A DNA stretch of 64,000 nt from Sphingorhabdus sp. (GTDB taxonomy: Bacteria; Pseudomonadota; Alphaproteobacteria; Sphingomonadales; Sphingomonadaceae): the NCBI GenBank assembly GCA_028279555.1, contig JANQNO010000008.1, positions 1 through 64,000 on the forward strand, given 5' to 3'. The position numbers were made by a program, and so were the translations under genes. The notes below the pieces were generated by a model. It saw only the letters and a list, made by a program, of their open reading frames with translations, was not told the origin of the DNA and did no database searches. Position 1 is the stretch's first letter; each line of letters begins with the position of its first letter. Shown one piece after another: positions 9,311 through 18,750 of the stretch.

Positions 9311-10395
9311 CAGCCGATCCCCCTGGCAATCCACGGGCCGATGCGATTTGCAAACGAGAGTGGCAGCTTCTGCCAAATCGCAATCTGCGCCTTGTATTTA
9401 GGGCTATTGGGGTTGACGTCGCGCGGCTCGCTGCCATCCGCGGTGCGCACAGCATAGGCAAGCGGTTCCGGTTCGAAACCCCAGTTTTTCTTGAAGAAAT
9501 AAGCACCGCTATCGACCTTTGACCGGCCGAAATCAAAGGAATGACACCCTTTGCGCCGCGCGTGATTCATCAGCGCATAATACATAACATCATTGGCCCG
9601 AAGCCGCCGTGCCTCCCAAACGCCGCCGCCCCAATAAGGCATGACTGTACCGCGATGATAAAGGCTGAGCACGCTGGCGACGGGCGCGCCTTCATGCAGC
9701 ACCGTCAATATGTCTGCATCTTCCCCAAAAGCCGCCAGTGTCTCCGCCATCAAAGCTTTTGGGAATACCGGCGTTCCAAGATTGCGAACGCTTTCGGAAT
9801 AGATGGCATAATGCCAGTCCAGATCACGCGCGCTATTTCCCGTCTCGACGACAAGCTCATTTTTCAGACCCTTGCGCACTTCGGCACGCTGTTTGCGCGG
9901 AATAGCAAGCAGTTCGGCCTCATCATCTTCAGTGAGCGCACGCGCGAAATTGGCATGCGCGCCGCGCTTGATCTGCCATCCGGAAGCGTGCTTACCGCCG
10001 GGAAAGTCACCGCCGCGCAGCTCAAGCGTGGGACAGCTGTTGCGCTGTGCAAAGTCCCAGGCTGCTTCGGCAAGGCGGCGCACTGCTGTCGGGCTGCTCG
10101 CCAATATCCCACCGCCGACCGCAAAACCAGCCGAAACCAGCGCGCGCCCGAAAATCGGCGAGTGCACCAGATGCATCGGCAGCCAGCCGGAAATCTCACC
10201 AAGGCTGTTTTCAGCGATCAGGCAAATAGCTTCCTGCTGCGTGCCGCGCTTTACCGCCTGCATCCATGCCGGACGATGAAACGGGGTAGAGTCCTCATGC
10301 GCCATTATCCAGGCATCGATGCGCGCGGCTTCATTGCGATCATCGAGATCGCATTGGCGAACGGAAATTTTGCTGCGGATGACCGGGGCGTTCAT
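9310..10395 (-). CDS. FemAB-like XrtA/PEP-CTERM system protein
   Basis: This 361-residue acyltransferase-type protein (GNAT/FemAB fold) matches the FemAB-related group associated with exosortase A (TIGR03019-like). The motifs PYWGGGVWEARRLRANDVMYYALMNHA and FDFGRSKVDSGAYFFKKNWGFE lie in the second half. FemAB relatives transfer amino acids or acyl groups; the acceptor here is presumably the EPS or a precursor, which is inference. Start 10395 (MNAPVIRSK) overlaps the deacetylase stop by 4 nt. Confidence 0.85.
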   Translation of the reverse strand: MNAPVIRSKISVRQCDLDDRNEAARIDAWIMAHEDSTPFHRPAWMQAVKRGTQQEAICLIAENSLGEISGWLPMHLVHSPIFGRALVSAGFAVGGGILASSPTAVRRLAEAAWDFAQRNSCPTLELRGGDFPGGKHASGWQIKRGAHANFARALTEDDEAELLAIPRKQRAEVRKGLKNELVVETGNSARDLDWHYAIYSESVRNLGTPVFPKALMAETLAAFGEDADILTVLHEGAPVASVLSLYHRGTVMPYWGGGVWEARRLRANDVMYYALMNHARRKGCHSFDFGRSKVDSGAYFFKKNWGFEPEPLAYAVRTADGSEPRDVNPNSPKYKAQIAIWQKLPLSFANRIGPWIARGIG

Positions 10396-11240
10396 GCTGC
10401 GATCCTCGTCTTCTCGCGCTCGACAATCGCGTCGAGCCGGTCCCATTCGAATTCTTTGGCCAGACGGCGAAGCTTGCCAGCCATGGCATCGAGCCGCGAA
10501 TAATGCCGCAATTTCGATTTGAGCGAGGCATTCTCGACCCGCGGCTGCTCAGGATCGATCTCCCACGGGTGGAAATAAATAATCGCGGGGCGGCCTTCCT
10601 TGCTGTTCACCTGCCTGATCGCCCAGCTCGAAAAAGCATAGGGTAGCAGGCGGAAAAAGCCCCCGCCTCCGGCTGCCAGACGTTTGCCGCCAAGCTCGGC
10701 CGTCGTCACGGGAATCTCCACAAAGTCGGAACCGGGCAGCGGCTTCCAGATGAAGCGTGGGCTTTCGGCCCAGCCATAATGATCATGCTTCACCGGAGCC
10801 ACCGAGGAGGAATAGGCATAGCCCTGCTCGGCCAGAATCTCATGCGCCCATGGCGTACGGGTATCGATCGAGAAACTCGGCGCGCGATAGCCGGTCACTT
10901 CCTGCCCGGCGGCATCCTCGATCAGCTTGCGCGCTTTTCGAAGATCAGCCGCAAATTCGTCGGGGCGAAAATTGAACACGCGGTCATGCGCATAGCCATG
11001 ACTGGCGATTTCGTGCCCGGCATCGACGATGCGGCGGATAAGTGACGGATAGCGTTCGGCCACCCATCCCAATGTGAAAAATGTGCCTTTGATTCCAGCT
11101 TCTTCAAAGAGGGACAATACCGCATCGCCATTGTGTTCGACGCGGCATTCGAGCGCATCCCAACTGTCGCGCTCGATTACATCTTCGAACGCGCCGACCT
11201 GGAACCAGTCTTCGACATCAACGGATAACGCATTGAGCAA
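10392..11240 (-). CDS. XrtA-associated polysaccharide deacetylase
   Basis: This NodB-type deacetylase (282 aa from the chosen start) has the metal-binding Asp in LSVDVEDWFQVG and the His-rich motif SHGYAHDRV. The catalytic-region sequence TGYRAPSFS and a late IIYFHPWEID also match the TIGR03006-like XrtA group. It likely removes N-acetyl groups from EPS. Two TTG starts are possible. The one at 11240 has GGAGG 11 nt upstream and gives the family-like MLNALSVDVEDWF. The one at 11273 overlaps the ATPase stop (TTGA) but has no visible ribosome site. Confidence 0.88.
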   Translation of the reverse strand: MLNALSVDVEDWFQVGAFEDVIERDSWDALECRVEHNGDAVLSLFEEAGIKGTFFTLGWVAERYPSLIRRIVDAGHEIASHGYAHDRVFNFRPDEFAADLRKARKLIEDAAGQEVTGYRAPSFSIDTRTPWAHEILAEQGYAYSSSVAPVKHDHYGWAESPRFIWKPLPGSDFVEIPVTTAELGGKRLAAGGGGFFRLLPYAFSSWAIRQVNSKEGRPAIIYFHPWEIDPEQPRVENASLKSKLRHYSRLDAMAGKLRRLAKEFEWDRLDAIVEREKTRIAA

Positions 11241-11269
11241 GGGCCGTTTTTCCTCCGCATCAAAGAATA

Positions 11270-12514
11270 TCAAGCAGCACGCGTTTTGGCCAGATGCGCA
11301 TCCAGAGTTGCCTGCTCCTGATCCATCCAGTCAATCATCATCCCCAGCATCCGGCGCAAAGCTGCATCCTGTTCGGCGACTCTTGCCTCCAGCGCGGCAA
11401 TGCGTTCATCGGCGGTACCCGCTGGCGGCGCGGCTTCGGTAACGTCGGACGGCTCGGGCTGCTCCGCGGCTACTTCTTGCGCAACAGGCAAATCGTCGTT
11501 GGAGGGCTGAGCAGCTTCGCCTGTCTCAGCTTCAACCGCAAAGAATGGCTCTTGCACCTCTTCTACCGGCGCGTCTGTGGCGACCGGTACATCATCGGTG
11601 GGGGCCACTTCGGCCTCGTTTTCTTCAGCCGCAGTCTCTTCTTCTGTAGGCTGGATCGGGGCTTCCGGCACACGCGACGACATCGGCGCGGTATATTCGA
11701 ATGGCTTGCCAGCCATGTCGGCTACAACGGCCATCACCAATTCGCCATCGATCACCTCGAGTTGTTCGACCGATCCCATCAGCATCACGCGATTCATCAG
11801 CGTGTTGAGCTTGCGGGGAACGCCGCCGGTTTCTGCATAAAGCGCATGATAGGCATCGGCGGTGATCTGCGGCCTGCCATTCCAGCCCACCCGCGAAAGG
11901 CGGTGGACAATATAAGGCTCGACCTCATCGGCTTCCATTGCCTCCAGGTGATGGGTGGCAATAATCCGCTGGCGCAGCTGTTCGAGTTCCGCAGCATCGT
12001 GGACAAGATCGCGAAATTCGGGCTGGCCCAGCAGGAAGATCTGCAGAAGCGCCTGTGACCCCAGCTGAAAATTCGAAAGCATGCGCAGCTCTTCAAGCGC
12101 ATCGACCGAGAGATTCTGTGCTTCGTCGACAATGAGCAGGCAGCGTCGACCTGCACGCGCTTCGGCATGCAGATAGTCCTCGATCGCTTTCAAGGTCGCG
12201 GCCTTGTCGGTTGAGCGCGTATCGATCCCGAAGCTTTCCGCGGCCATCTCGACAAGATCGAGCCCGTCAAGCTGGCTGGTGACGATGGTGGCTGCCGTCA
12301 GACGCTCTTTGTCGATCGTTTGCATCAGATGACCGACCAGGGTCGATTTACCCGCGCCGACCTCGCCGGTGATGACGATAAAGCCCTCGCCCTGCGCCAG
12401 ACCATATCCCAGATAGGACAGTGCCTTGCGATGGGTCGCGCTCTCAAAGTAAAACTGCGGATCGGGGGTCAGCTGAAACGGCCGACCGCTTAGTCCGTAA
12501 AATTGATCATACAT
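11270..12514 (-). CDS. XrtA/PEP-CTERM-associated ATPase (ExeA-like)
   Basis: This AAA ATPase (414 aa) of the ExeA/GspA type begins MYDQFYGLSGRPFQLTPDP. It has Walker A GEVGAGKST (50-58), Walker B CLLIVDEAQ (125-133) and a downstream arginine-rich lid region. After about residue 280 comes an acidic Glu/Ala/Pro-rich tail, then a predicted coiled coil near the C-terminus (ERIAALEARVAEQDAAL). Members of the TIGR03015 group always sit in exosortase-A loci; the mechanical role is not established. A GGAG lies 8 nt before the ATG. It is separated by 24 bp from the upstream outer-membrane gene. Confidence 0.9.
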   Translation of the reverse strand: MYDQFYGLSGRPFQLTPDPQFYFESATHRKALSYLGYGLAQGEGFIVITGEVGAGKSTLVGHLMQTIDKERLTAATIVTSQLDGLDLVEMAAESFGIDTRSTDKAATLKAIEDYLHAEARAGRRCLLIVDEAQNLSVDALEELRMLSNFQLGSQALLQIFLLGQPEFRDLVHDAAELEQLRQRIIATHHLEAMEADEVEPYIVHRLSRVGWNGRPQITADAYHALYAETGGVPRKLNTLMNRVMLMGSVEQLEVIDGELVMAVVADMAGKPFEYTAPMSSRVPEAPIQPTEEETAAEENEAEVAPTDDVPVATDAPVEEVQEPFFAVEAETGEAAQPSNDDLPVAQEVAAEQPEPSDVTEAAPPAGTADERIAALEARVAEQDAALRRMLGMMIDWMDQEQATLDAHLAKTRAA

Positions 12515-12538
12515 CTGATATTCTCCGCATCTAATCCT

Positions 12539-14281
12539 TTAGAAGCTGTAACGCAGGCCGAGCAGCGCCGAGCCAGTCAGTGCGCTGTCGAAATCTTCCT
12601 GTCGATAGCTGTCGAGACCAACCGCCGCCGAGGCCGAAAGGCCGCGATAGATCTGGCGATAATAGGCCGCGTTGATTCCGGCCGCGAGCACATTGGGCGC
12701 GCCGGCAAAGCCGGGATCGAAATAGTTGAAATAGGCGTTTGTATCGAACCGCGACTTGCGATCGATATCGGTGCCCAGATAGGCCACCGCGAAATAATTC
12801 TGATCGACGAGACCATCGATGTCAGCCTGAGCGCCAATTTCCGAAGTCAGGAATTTCCGGCGGTTATAACCGACCGCAACGCCGGTGTCCCAGCGTCCTG
12901 CCTTGCCGCTTACCGCAGCGGAAACGCCACGCATGCGGAAGGCCGCGTTGTTCGCGGTCTGAAGCGCGTCGTTGAAGCAGAAGCCGCCTGTCTGACCGAA
13001 AGCGCAGCCGCCGATATCGCCCGAGAGCGGATTGCGGTTCGCGCGGAACTGCGTCGGCAGTGCGGCCAGATTGTCATTTAGGAAATTACCGAAACCCGAA
13101 ACCGTATCATAGGCAGAGACATTGACCGCAAAATCCTTGTTCGGCTGATAGGTGAAGCTACCGCCATAGGTATCGCTGCCATAACGCTGCCCATAATAGG
13201 CGCTGAGCGAGGTGCGCGGGCTTGGCCGCCACATCACACCCGCATCCCAGATGATGCCGTCTTCCTGATAGGCGGTCAGCCGCGGTGAGTCGGGATCGGT
13301 GACGAAACGACCGTCATTGTCGAGCACCGGATCGCCATTGGCGTCGCGAAGGGCGTCGCGTTCGCTGACCTCGATATCCTCATAGCCGATCCCGCCGACA
13401 ACAGCGAAAGTCGATGTGATAGGAACGGTAACATCGCCGCGCACATATTTGGCTTCATAACGCTGATCGAGCTGATCTGCATCTTCACGGTCATAACCGC
13501 CGCCAACCGACCAGCCGATCGGAAGACCTTCGCCGGGCTGCATGCCGATCGAAGCACTTGCCGAGTGGCTGATGCTGTCGTCGAAGGTTGAGATCGGATC
13601 CTGACCCGGAGGCAAATTGCCGGCATCGCGGCTTTCCACCTTGGTATATCCGGCGCGGTAGGCGGCATTCACGTCCAGTGCGCCAACTTTGGTCGAAACG
13701 GTGGGGCCCGCATAGACCGAATAAACCTGCGTGATGTTATCGGGGTTGCCGACCAGATTGCTCGGCGAAGGACCGCGGCCATCGACCTTGGAGCGAGTGG
13801 CAACACCGCCCGCTTCCAGCGCCAGGCCGGGCGCAACAGCAACCGAGCCGCGTGCCAGACCGGTCACGATGTCCTGATCTTCAACGCCATCGTCATAGCC
13901 GATGATGCGTTCATAGCGGACATTGACCTGCGCTTCCGCGCGGCGCGTCTGGACCGAAGCGTCGATGCCGGCCGCGACCGTCGTGTAGGTCAGAACGTCA
14001 TTGGTTCCGTCCTTGAAGTCGGTGACAACAACCTGTTGCGCTTCGAGATAGGGCGTGACTTCGACGCGCGGGCGATCACGACCGGCGCGCGGATCAGCCT
14101 GACCATCATCACCATAGCCATAGCCGCCACCTTCTGCCGGCGGTGGAGGTGGTGCATCCTCGAACGGCGTCCATTCTGGCACCAACTGCTGCGCCAGCGC
14201 TGCATTGGGTGCGGCAAAGGCGGTGGTGCAAACAAGCGCTGCAATCAGTTTTTTCTTGGTGGTCCGGTTGTGCATGATCAT
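12539..14281 (-). CDS. PEP-CTERM-associated outer-membrane beta-barrel (TIGR03016-like)
   Basis: The 580-aa protein has a Sec signal peptide (about 1-30, ending ALAQQ), then a Pro/Gly-rich linker. A long region of alternating hydrophobic/aromatic strands ends with the outer-membrane signature Phe (LGLRYSF). The family is fixed in XrtA loci and is thought to be the outer-membrane porin or exporter component for the polysaccharide. An ATG at 14275 (two codons in) is an alternative start. The first ATG overlaps the tyrosine-kinase stop by 4 nt, consistent with strict co-translation. Confidence 0.85.
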   Translation of the reverse strand: MIMHNRTTKKKLIAALVCTTAFAAPNAALAQQLVPEWTPFEDAPPPPPAEGGGYGYGDDGQADPRAGRDRPRVEVTPYLEAQQVVVTDFKDGTNDVLTYTTVAAGIDASVQTRRAEAQVNVRYERIIGYDDGVEDQDIVTGLARGSVAVAPGLALEAGGVATRSKVDGRGPSPSNLVGNPDNITQVYSVYAGPTVSTKVGALDVNAAYRAGYTKVESRDAGNLPPGQDPISTFDDSISHSASASIGMQPGEGLPIGWSVGGGYDREDADQLDQRYEAKYVRGDVTVPITSTFAVVGGIGYEDIEVSERDALRDANGDPVLDNDGRFVTDPDSPRLTAYQEDGIIWDAGVMWRPSPRTSLSAYYGQRYGSDTYGGSFTYQPNKDFAVNVSAYDTVSGFGNFLNDNLAALPTQFRANRNPLSGDIGGCAFGQTGGFCFNDALQTANNAAFRMRGVSAAVSGKAGRWDTGVAVGYNRRKFLTSEIGAQADIDGLVDQNYFAVAYLGTDIDRKSRFDTNAYFNYFDPGFAGAPNVLAAGINAAYYRQIYRGLSASAAVGLDSYRQEDFDSALTGSALLGLRYSF

Positions 14282-15252
14282 GCTCCATATCCGTAGTAAC
14301 TGCCGAACTTTCGGCCTGTGGGAGAGAATTTTGCGCGATTGAGAAGCAGCTGAATATTTTCGCAGCCGCTCAGCAGGTTCAGCGCGTCACGCAGCGCACT
14401 GTCCGTGGTTTCGTCTGCCCGCACCACCATCAGGCATTGCCCGACGTGAAGAGCGAGAACAGAAGCAGGGGAGGCCGCCAGCGCAGGCGGGGAATCGAAA
14501 ATGATGATACGCGCCGGATCGTTGCGGGTTAGCTCCTCGATTATGTCTGCGGTTCGCGATGCCGCCAGATATTCCGTGTCCTGGTTGGTGGCTGCACCGG
14601 CGGGAAGGACCGAAAGGCCTTCGATATCGGTTTCGATGACTAGGTCTTCAACGTCCACCGATTCATTGGCCAATGCATCCATCAGACCCGGGCTATCGGC
14701 CATGCCGAGCGTGCTCAAAATGCTGGGTTTGGCGAAATCGGCGTCGACCAGCAGCACGCGATTGTCTTTCTCGCGCGCGATAGAAATGGCGAGATTGATC
14801 GCGCAGAATGTCTTGCCCTCATCGGGATGCGCCGAGCAAATCAAAATCCGTTCGCCATGCTCCACAGCTTCATATCCCTTGCCGCCGCGCGCTGCCAAAA
14901 GCAGTTGGCGTTTGACGATGCGGAATTCCTCAAACTGGCCAGTGACCGGTCCTTCGGGATTGATGAAATTGTTGTCGCTCAGCATTTGCCGGTCGATATG
15001 CACCCTGCCCTGCACGCTTTTGCGCGGAGCGGGTGCGGGTGCGCTTGCAGATGGTGCGGGTATCGGCTTTGGCTCCGCTGCCTTCGCCGGTTGGGGAGCA
15101 GTTGCCTGAGGCACCGGTTTATCGGCTTCAACGGGTGCCGGAGCAGGTACTGGCGGACTGCTTTCGCCGCGCAGCGCCGAGCCGAAATCATACATTTCGG
15201 ACGCACGCTCGAGAAGCGAGCCGGCGGATTTAATTGAGCTATGCTTGTTCAT
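14278..15252 (-). CDS. XrtA-associated tyrosine autokinase (BY-kinase)
   Basis: This cytoplasmic BY-kinase ATPase (324 aa) has a Walker A variant SAHPDEGKT (140-148), Walker A' LLVDADFAKP (167-176) and Walker B IIIFDSPPA (about 247-255). The N-terminal third is a Pro/Ala-rich linker. The C-terminus carries only two tyrosines (SYYGYGA has three Tyr including the last), a short version of the tyrosine cluster used for autophosphorylation. With the adjacent Wzz-like protein it should form the two-component chain-length control used in proteobacterial EPS export (TIGR03018-like). Confidence 0.9.
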   Translation of the reverse strand: MNKHSSIKSAGSLLERASEMYDFGSALRGESSPPVPAPAPVEADKPVPQATAPQPAKAAEPKPIPAPSASAPAPAPRKSVQGRVHIDRQMLSDNNFINPEGPVTGQFEEFRIVKRQLLLAARGGKGYEAVEHGERILICSAHPDEGKTFCAINLAISIAREKDNRVLLVDADFAKPSILSTLGMADSPGLMDALANESVDVEDLVIETDIEGLSVLPAGAATNQDTEYLAASRTADIIEELTRNDPARIIIFDSPPALAASPASVLALHVGQCLMVVRADETTDSALRDALNLLSGCENIQLLLNRAKFSPTGRKFGSYYGYGA

Positions 15253-15265
15253 TCCTGGTGCCCCC

Positions 15266-16795
15266 TCACGCCGTCAATCCGCGCTGGACAAATTCGGCCA
15301 CCAGCAGCAGCGCAAACACCGCCACCAGCGCGCCCGTCGCGCCATAGAAAAGCTTCATCTTGCGCGCGCGCTCCTCGCGCTGCGGCACATTCAGCATCTG
15401 CGAGATCGAGCCGATTACCGGCAGCCCGCTTGCCTTTTCCAGCTTGGCCGCGGTCGGGAAGCTGGTTTGCAGATGGCCGAGCGCGAAGGCCGTACCAGCA
15501 CCCACGCCCAACCCAGCGAACAGCACTAGAGCCAGCAGCAGCGGCCGGTTGGGTGCAGCAGGCACATTGGAAACCTGCGGCTGATTGATCACCTTGAACT
15601 GAATGGAATCGGTCTGCGTTTCCACCTCGCCGCGCAGGCTCACCTGATCGCGGTCGGCGACCAGTTTTTCATATTGCGTTTTCTTCGCTTCGACATCGCG
15701 GTTGATCCGCTCATATTCCGCGGCGACACCTGGTTCTGCCGTCTGCTTTGCGGCGAGCTGTCCCATCTCAGCCTGCAGGGCCGACTTGCGCGCCTGCAGA
15801 GCAGTAGCGGCGGCCTGCCGTTCGGCGCGCAGGCTCTGCAGCGAACTATAGGCGGGATTTGGCGTCCGGACGCTGCCAGCGCCTCCACCGCCGGAGCCGG
15901 ACCGGCGGGCCTGAGCGGCCAGCGCAGCCACCTGTTTTTTCATGGCGATGACATCGGGGTGACGATCGGTTAGCCCGCGGGAGCGCATTGCAGCCAGTTC
16001 GCCCTGCGCCTGCGCATAGGCGGCGGCCGCAGGATTGCCTCCTCCCGCGCCGCCAATCGACGGCGTAGACAGTGTCGGCGGGGTTCCCTGCAACTGTCCG
16101 TTGAGAGCAGCCAACGCGCTCTGTGCCTGGACAAGCTGCGATTCAATCTGATTGATTTCTGCACGCGCCGCTTCCATCCGCTGCGACACCGACCCGACGC
16201 CGGGCAGAAGGCCCAGATTATCACGTTCGTAGGCGACGCGCTTGGCTTCGGCTTCGTCGAGTTCGGCCTTGCGCTGCTGAATCTGCTTGTCGAGGAAGCG
16301 CAGCGTCTGGTTCGTTTCCTTACGGTCGCCGGCGATATTGTCCTCTTCGGCAACATCGATCAGCTTCTGGACGACATCGCGTGCCAATCGGCCGCTCGGC
16401 TGGCTGGCAGTGATGGTGAAAAAGTCATCCTGATCGGATTCCACCTCGATATCCTTGCGCAGCGAGATGATCTTGCCCGCCATTTCCTTTTCCGACGCGA
16501 TAGTCTGGCCGAGGTCCGTGCCGCGAATAACCTGTTCCAGGTTCGACGAAGATGTCAGTGTCTGTTCGAGCTGCTGGACCGTTTTGCGGCGATCATTGGT
16601 TGTGATACCAACCTTGCTGGGCAGGATCGATTGCGTCCGCACCTGCACGCGCGCCTCAGATTCATAGCTGTTCGGGATGAGCGCGACCGCCAGCCAGCCA
16701 AGAACGCAAAAAGCCCAGGCGACGGCCAGGGCAAGCCAGCGCCTGTTCCAGACGCTGAAAAGCGCGATACGTATTTCATCGTAGAGACCGTTCAT
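15266..16795 (-). CDS. XrtA polysaccharide chain-length determinant (Wzz/GNVR family)
   Basis: This 509-aa inner-membrane protein has a TM helix at about residues 17-38, a Wzz domain, and a long periplasmic coiled-coil region (about 150-400). C-terminal TM segments follow (about 425-448 and 483-505). The glycine-rich insert SGGGGAGSV lies around 300. It matches the TIGR03007-like group that pairs with the separate kinase encoded 13 bp downstream, so kinase and co-polymerase are split rather than fused. It would set EPS length and bridge to the outer-membrane exporter. Confidence 0.9.
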   Translation of the reverse strand: MNGLYDEIRIALFSVWNRRWLALAVAWAFCVLGWLAVALIPNSYESEARVQVRTQSILPSKVGITTNDRRKTVQQLEQTLTSSSNLEQVIRGTDLGQTIASEKEMAGKIISLRKDIEVESDQDDFFTITASQPSGRLARDVVQKLIDVAEEDNIAGDRKETNQTLRFLDKQIQQRKAELDEAEAKRVAYERDNLGLLPGVGSVSQRMEAARAEINQIESQLVQAQSALAALNGQLQGTPPTLSTPSIGGAGGGNPAAAAYAQAQGELAAMRSRGLTDRHPDVIAMKKQVAALAAQARRSGSGGGGAGSVRTPNPAYSSLQSLRAERQAAATALQARKSALQAEMGQLAAKQTAEPGVAAEYERINRDVEAKKTQYEKLVADRDQVSLRGEVETQTDSIQFKVINQPQVSNVPAAPNRPLLLALVLFAGLGVGAGTAFALGHLQTSFPTAAKLEKASGLPVIGSISQMLNVPQREERARKMKLFYGATGALVAVFALLLVAEFVQRGLTA

Positions 16796-16845
16796 TTGTT
16801 ATCTTGTCTTTCTCTATTGCGTCTTTCTGGCTGGAAGCCTGAGCG

Positions 16846-17490
16846 TCAAAATGCGCTTTCCGGAATGATGATTACGTCGCCTGGCTGCAGCAGGACGTTG
16901 GCCCGGCTGTCGCCTTTCTTCAGCAAATCGCCGATGCGCAGACGATATTGCTGCTTACGGCCAATCCGCCCGTCATAACGCAGCAGGCTGGCGCGGTTTC
17001 CTGCGGCATATTCAGAAAGTCCGCCGACAGCCGTGATGGCATCGAGCAGCGTCATGTTGGCGCGAAACGGAACCGAGGCGGGCTTGCCGACGCCTGCACC
17101 GGTGATGCTGATCTGCTGATTGTTGGTCGCGGCAAAATCATTGACTATGACCGAAACGATCGGATCGTTGATATATTGGGAAAGCTGAAGCTTGATGTCT
17201 TGAGCAAGCATTGTGGGGGTCTTACCCGCAGCTGGCATATCGGTGATCAGCGGCGTGGTAATCCGGCCGTCGGGGCGGACCTGAATTTTTGCGCCGAGTT
17301 CGGGGTTGCGCCAGACGAACACTGTAAGCTTGTCGAGCGGTCCGATGCGGTATTCTTCGCTCGGTGCCTGCTGGGCTGGCGTTGCCGGGGCCGGCGGTAG
17401 CTCGGGGCCGCCAAAGCCGCCGCAGCCGGAGAGCATCAGCACGCTCGCGCCGAGACTTAGAAATGCCTTGTTTTTCCTCACATTCAACAT
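16846..17490 (-). CDS. XrtA-type exopolysaccharide export lipoprotein (Wza-like)
   Basis: The 214-aa protein has a lipoprotein signal ending LSGC (Cys23), a Poly_export domain (about 45-130) and an SLBB beta-grasp domain (about 135-210). It belongs to the outer-membrane auxiliary/Wza class (TIGR03027-like). It is the first gene of the minus-strand EPS operon; AAGGAAG lies 6 nt before its ATG. The whole 17.5-4.6 kb block reads in one direction with gaps no larger than about 50 bp, so the promoter should lie in the 0.5 kb gap upstream of this gene. Confidence 0.92.
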   Translation of the reverse strand: MLNVRKNKAFLSLGASVLMLSGCGGFGGPELPPAPATPAQQAPSEEYRIGPLDKLTVFVWRNPELGAKIQVRPDGRITTPLITDMPAAGKTPTMLAQDIKLQLSQYINDPIVSVIVNDFAATNNQQISITGAGVGKPASVPFRANMTLLDAITAVGGLSEYAAGNRASLLRYDGRIGRKQQYRLRIGDLLKKGDSRANVLLQPGDVIIIPESAF

Positions 17491-17991
17491 TGTTTCTTCC
17501 TTTTCAGCCCCCGCTATGTGAACTACCCGCCCGAGATGGTTCCCGGATGGTTTCCGCGCAGATTGCAGCGTCGGTATGCCGAAAAAGGGTGAACAGACCG
17601 TTAGGATTACGTGGAAAACTTATGGCGATCGCACCCTGTCCGATTACGGGACAAGGCGTTAGGAAAGCCTAAATTTCCGTGAAGATTTGCGGATATATCC
17701 GAAAAGGCCCGAAATCCGCCAACCGGGGGGCATTGAGAACTGTCAGCATCGCCGCAAAGCCGGCCTGACCAAAGCGCAGATGACGCCAAGAAACTTGCCA
17801 TCCGTTAACCATAACCGGTTACAGTTTCAGCATTTTCCTGGTTCTGACAAAGCTGGTTTTCGCGCGGTTCCATAGGTGTACATGCCGGGTGATCCGTACC
17901 ACCCCGGACTCAGGGATCAGAACAGCGTTTTTTGTTGGCCTGTTTTTGGCTGAATCAGACGTTTTTCGCACATCTGCGGCAACGACCGGAG
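17491..17991. other. 501-bp intergenic region upstream of the EPS operon
   Basis: There is no credible gene here. It separates the EPS operon (minus) from the 3' end of the PEP-mutase gene (minus), so it should contain the EPS promoter. A perfect palindrome TAACCGGTTA lies at 17812-17821, just after a GTTAACC (17804-17810). I see no clear housekeeping promoter. A weak sigma-54-like pattern on the minus strand at 17773-17788 (TGGC...GCT with GG-N10-GC spacing) is too poor a match to call. Confidence 0.5.
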
Positions 17992-18750
17992 TCAATAATC
18001 GGGCTCGCCACCTTTCAAAACTTGCTTTGCCTGTCCTTCAATCCAAGCCATGGCGGCTGCCCATGGCTTGTGCCCGTGGCTGATCCGGGCAACACCTGCA
18101 GCTGCCAATTCAGCATGGGATGGTCCTGATGGATCGTACAGAATATTGACCGGCAACGGCGACTTCTCGCAGATTGTCGAAATATGACCCAGATCGCCCA
18201 GGAATGGAACAAACAGGCTGCCGGCTCCATGATCGGCATAGACTAGCGCACGTTCCAGCGCTGCTTGCGCCAGAGCATTGCCATCCTTGGCCACATCTTG
18301 GCCCATAAATACATCGCAGCGCGCGTTGATCCAGAGGCCAGTGCTGGCCGCAGCTTCCAGCCTTGGCGCATATTCCTCGGCCGGCATCGGAACAGTCTGT
18401 CCCGGCATACGGTCTTCCATATTGATGCCTGACGCACCGGCTGCTTTAGCTCGCTCGACGGAAGCGCAAACAGCATCGGGGTGATCTCCATAACCGGCTT
18501 CCATGTCAATGCTGATTGGAAGATCGACGACCGAGGCGATGCGCTCCAGGTTTCCAATCGCATCATCCATCGAGAGATTTTCACCATCACTGGACCCCAT
18601 GGCGCAGGCAACTCCAAAACTGCCTGTGGCGATAGCCTTGGCTCCAGCAGCAACGACAGCCCTAGCGCTCCCGGCATCCCAGATATTGACCAAAACTAGA
18701 GGTTTGCCGGGAATATGCAAAGCGCCGAATTGCTCAACCTTGTCTGACAT
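17992..18750 (-). CDS. Isocitrate lyase/PEP mutase-family protein
   Basis: This 252-aa TIM-barrel enzyme belongs to the PEP mutase/isocitrate lyase superfamily. NIWDAGSARA is the family entry motif; DMEAGYGD and GINMEDR carry the acidic Mg-binding residues. Members cleave or rearrange C-C or P-C bonds of oxo-acids (2-methylisocitrate lyase, oxaloacetate hydrolase, PEP mutase and others), and the substrate cannot be inferred. The lyase catalytic KKCGH motif is not visible. The ATG at 18750 with GAGGGGG just upstream is favoured; the gene overlaps the ada 3' end by 17 nt, so it is probably co-transcribed with it. Confidence 0.85.
   Translation of the reverse strand: MSDKVEQFGALHIPGKPLVLVNIWDAGSARAVVAAGAKAIATGSFGVACAMGSSDGENLSMDDAIGNLERIASVVDLPISIDMEAGYGDHPDAVCASVERAKAAGASGINMEDRMPGQTVPMPAEEYAPRLEAAASTGLWINARCDVFMGQDVAKDGNALAQAALERALVYADHGAGSLFVPFLGDLGHISTICEKSPLPVNILYDPSGPSHAELAAAGVARISHGHKPWAAAMAWIEGQAKQVLKGGEPDY

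Noticed and set aside
8213-9457. 414-codon plus-strand open frame opposite the XrtA glycosyltransferase
   Set aside because: It is antisense to a gene with ATGA overlaps on both sides and family motifs; no independent support.
17773-17788. Sigma-54-like promoter (GG-N10-GC) for the EPS operon on the minus strand
   Set aside because: Only the GG/GC dinucleotides and a few flanking bases match; such spacing is expected by chance in a 500-bp region and it lies about 280 nt from the start codon.
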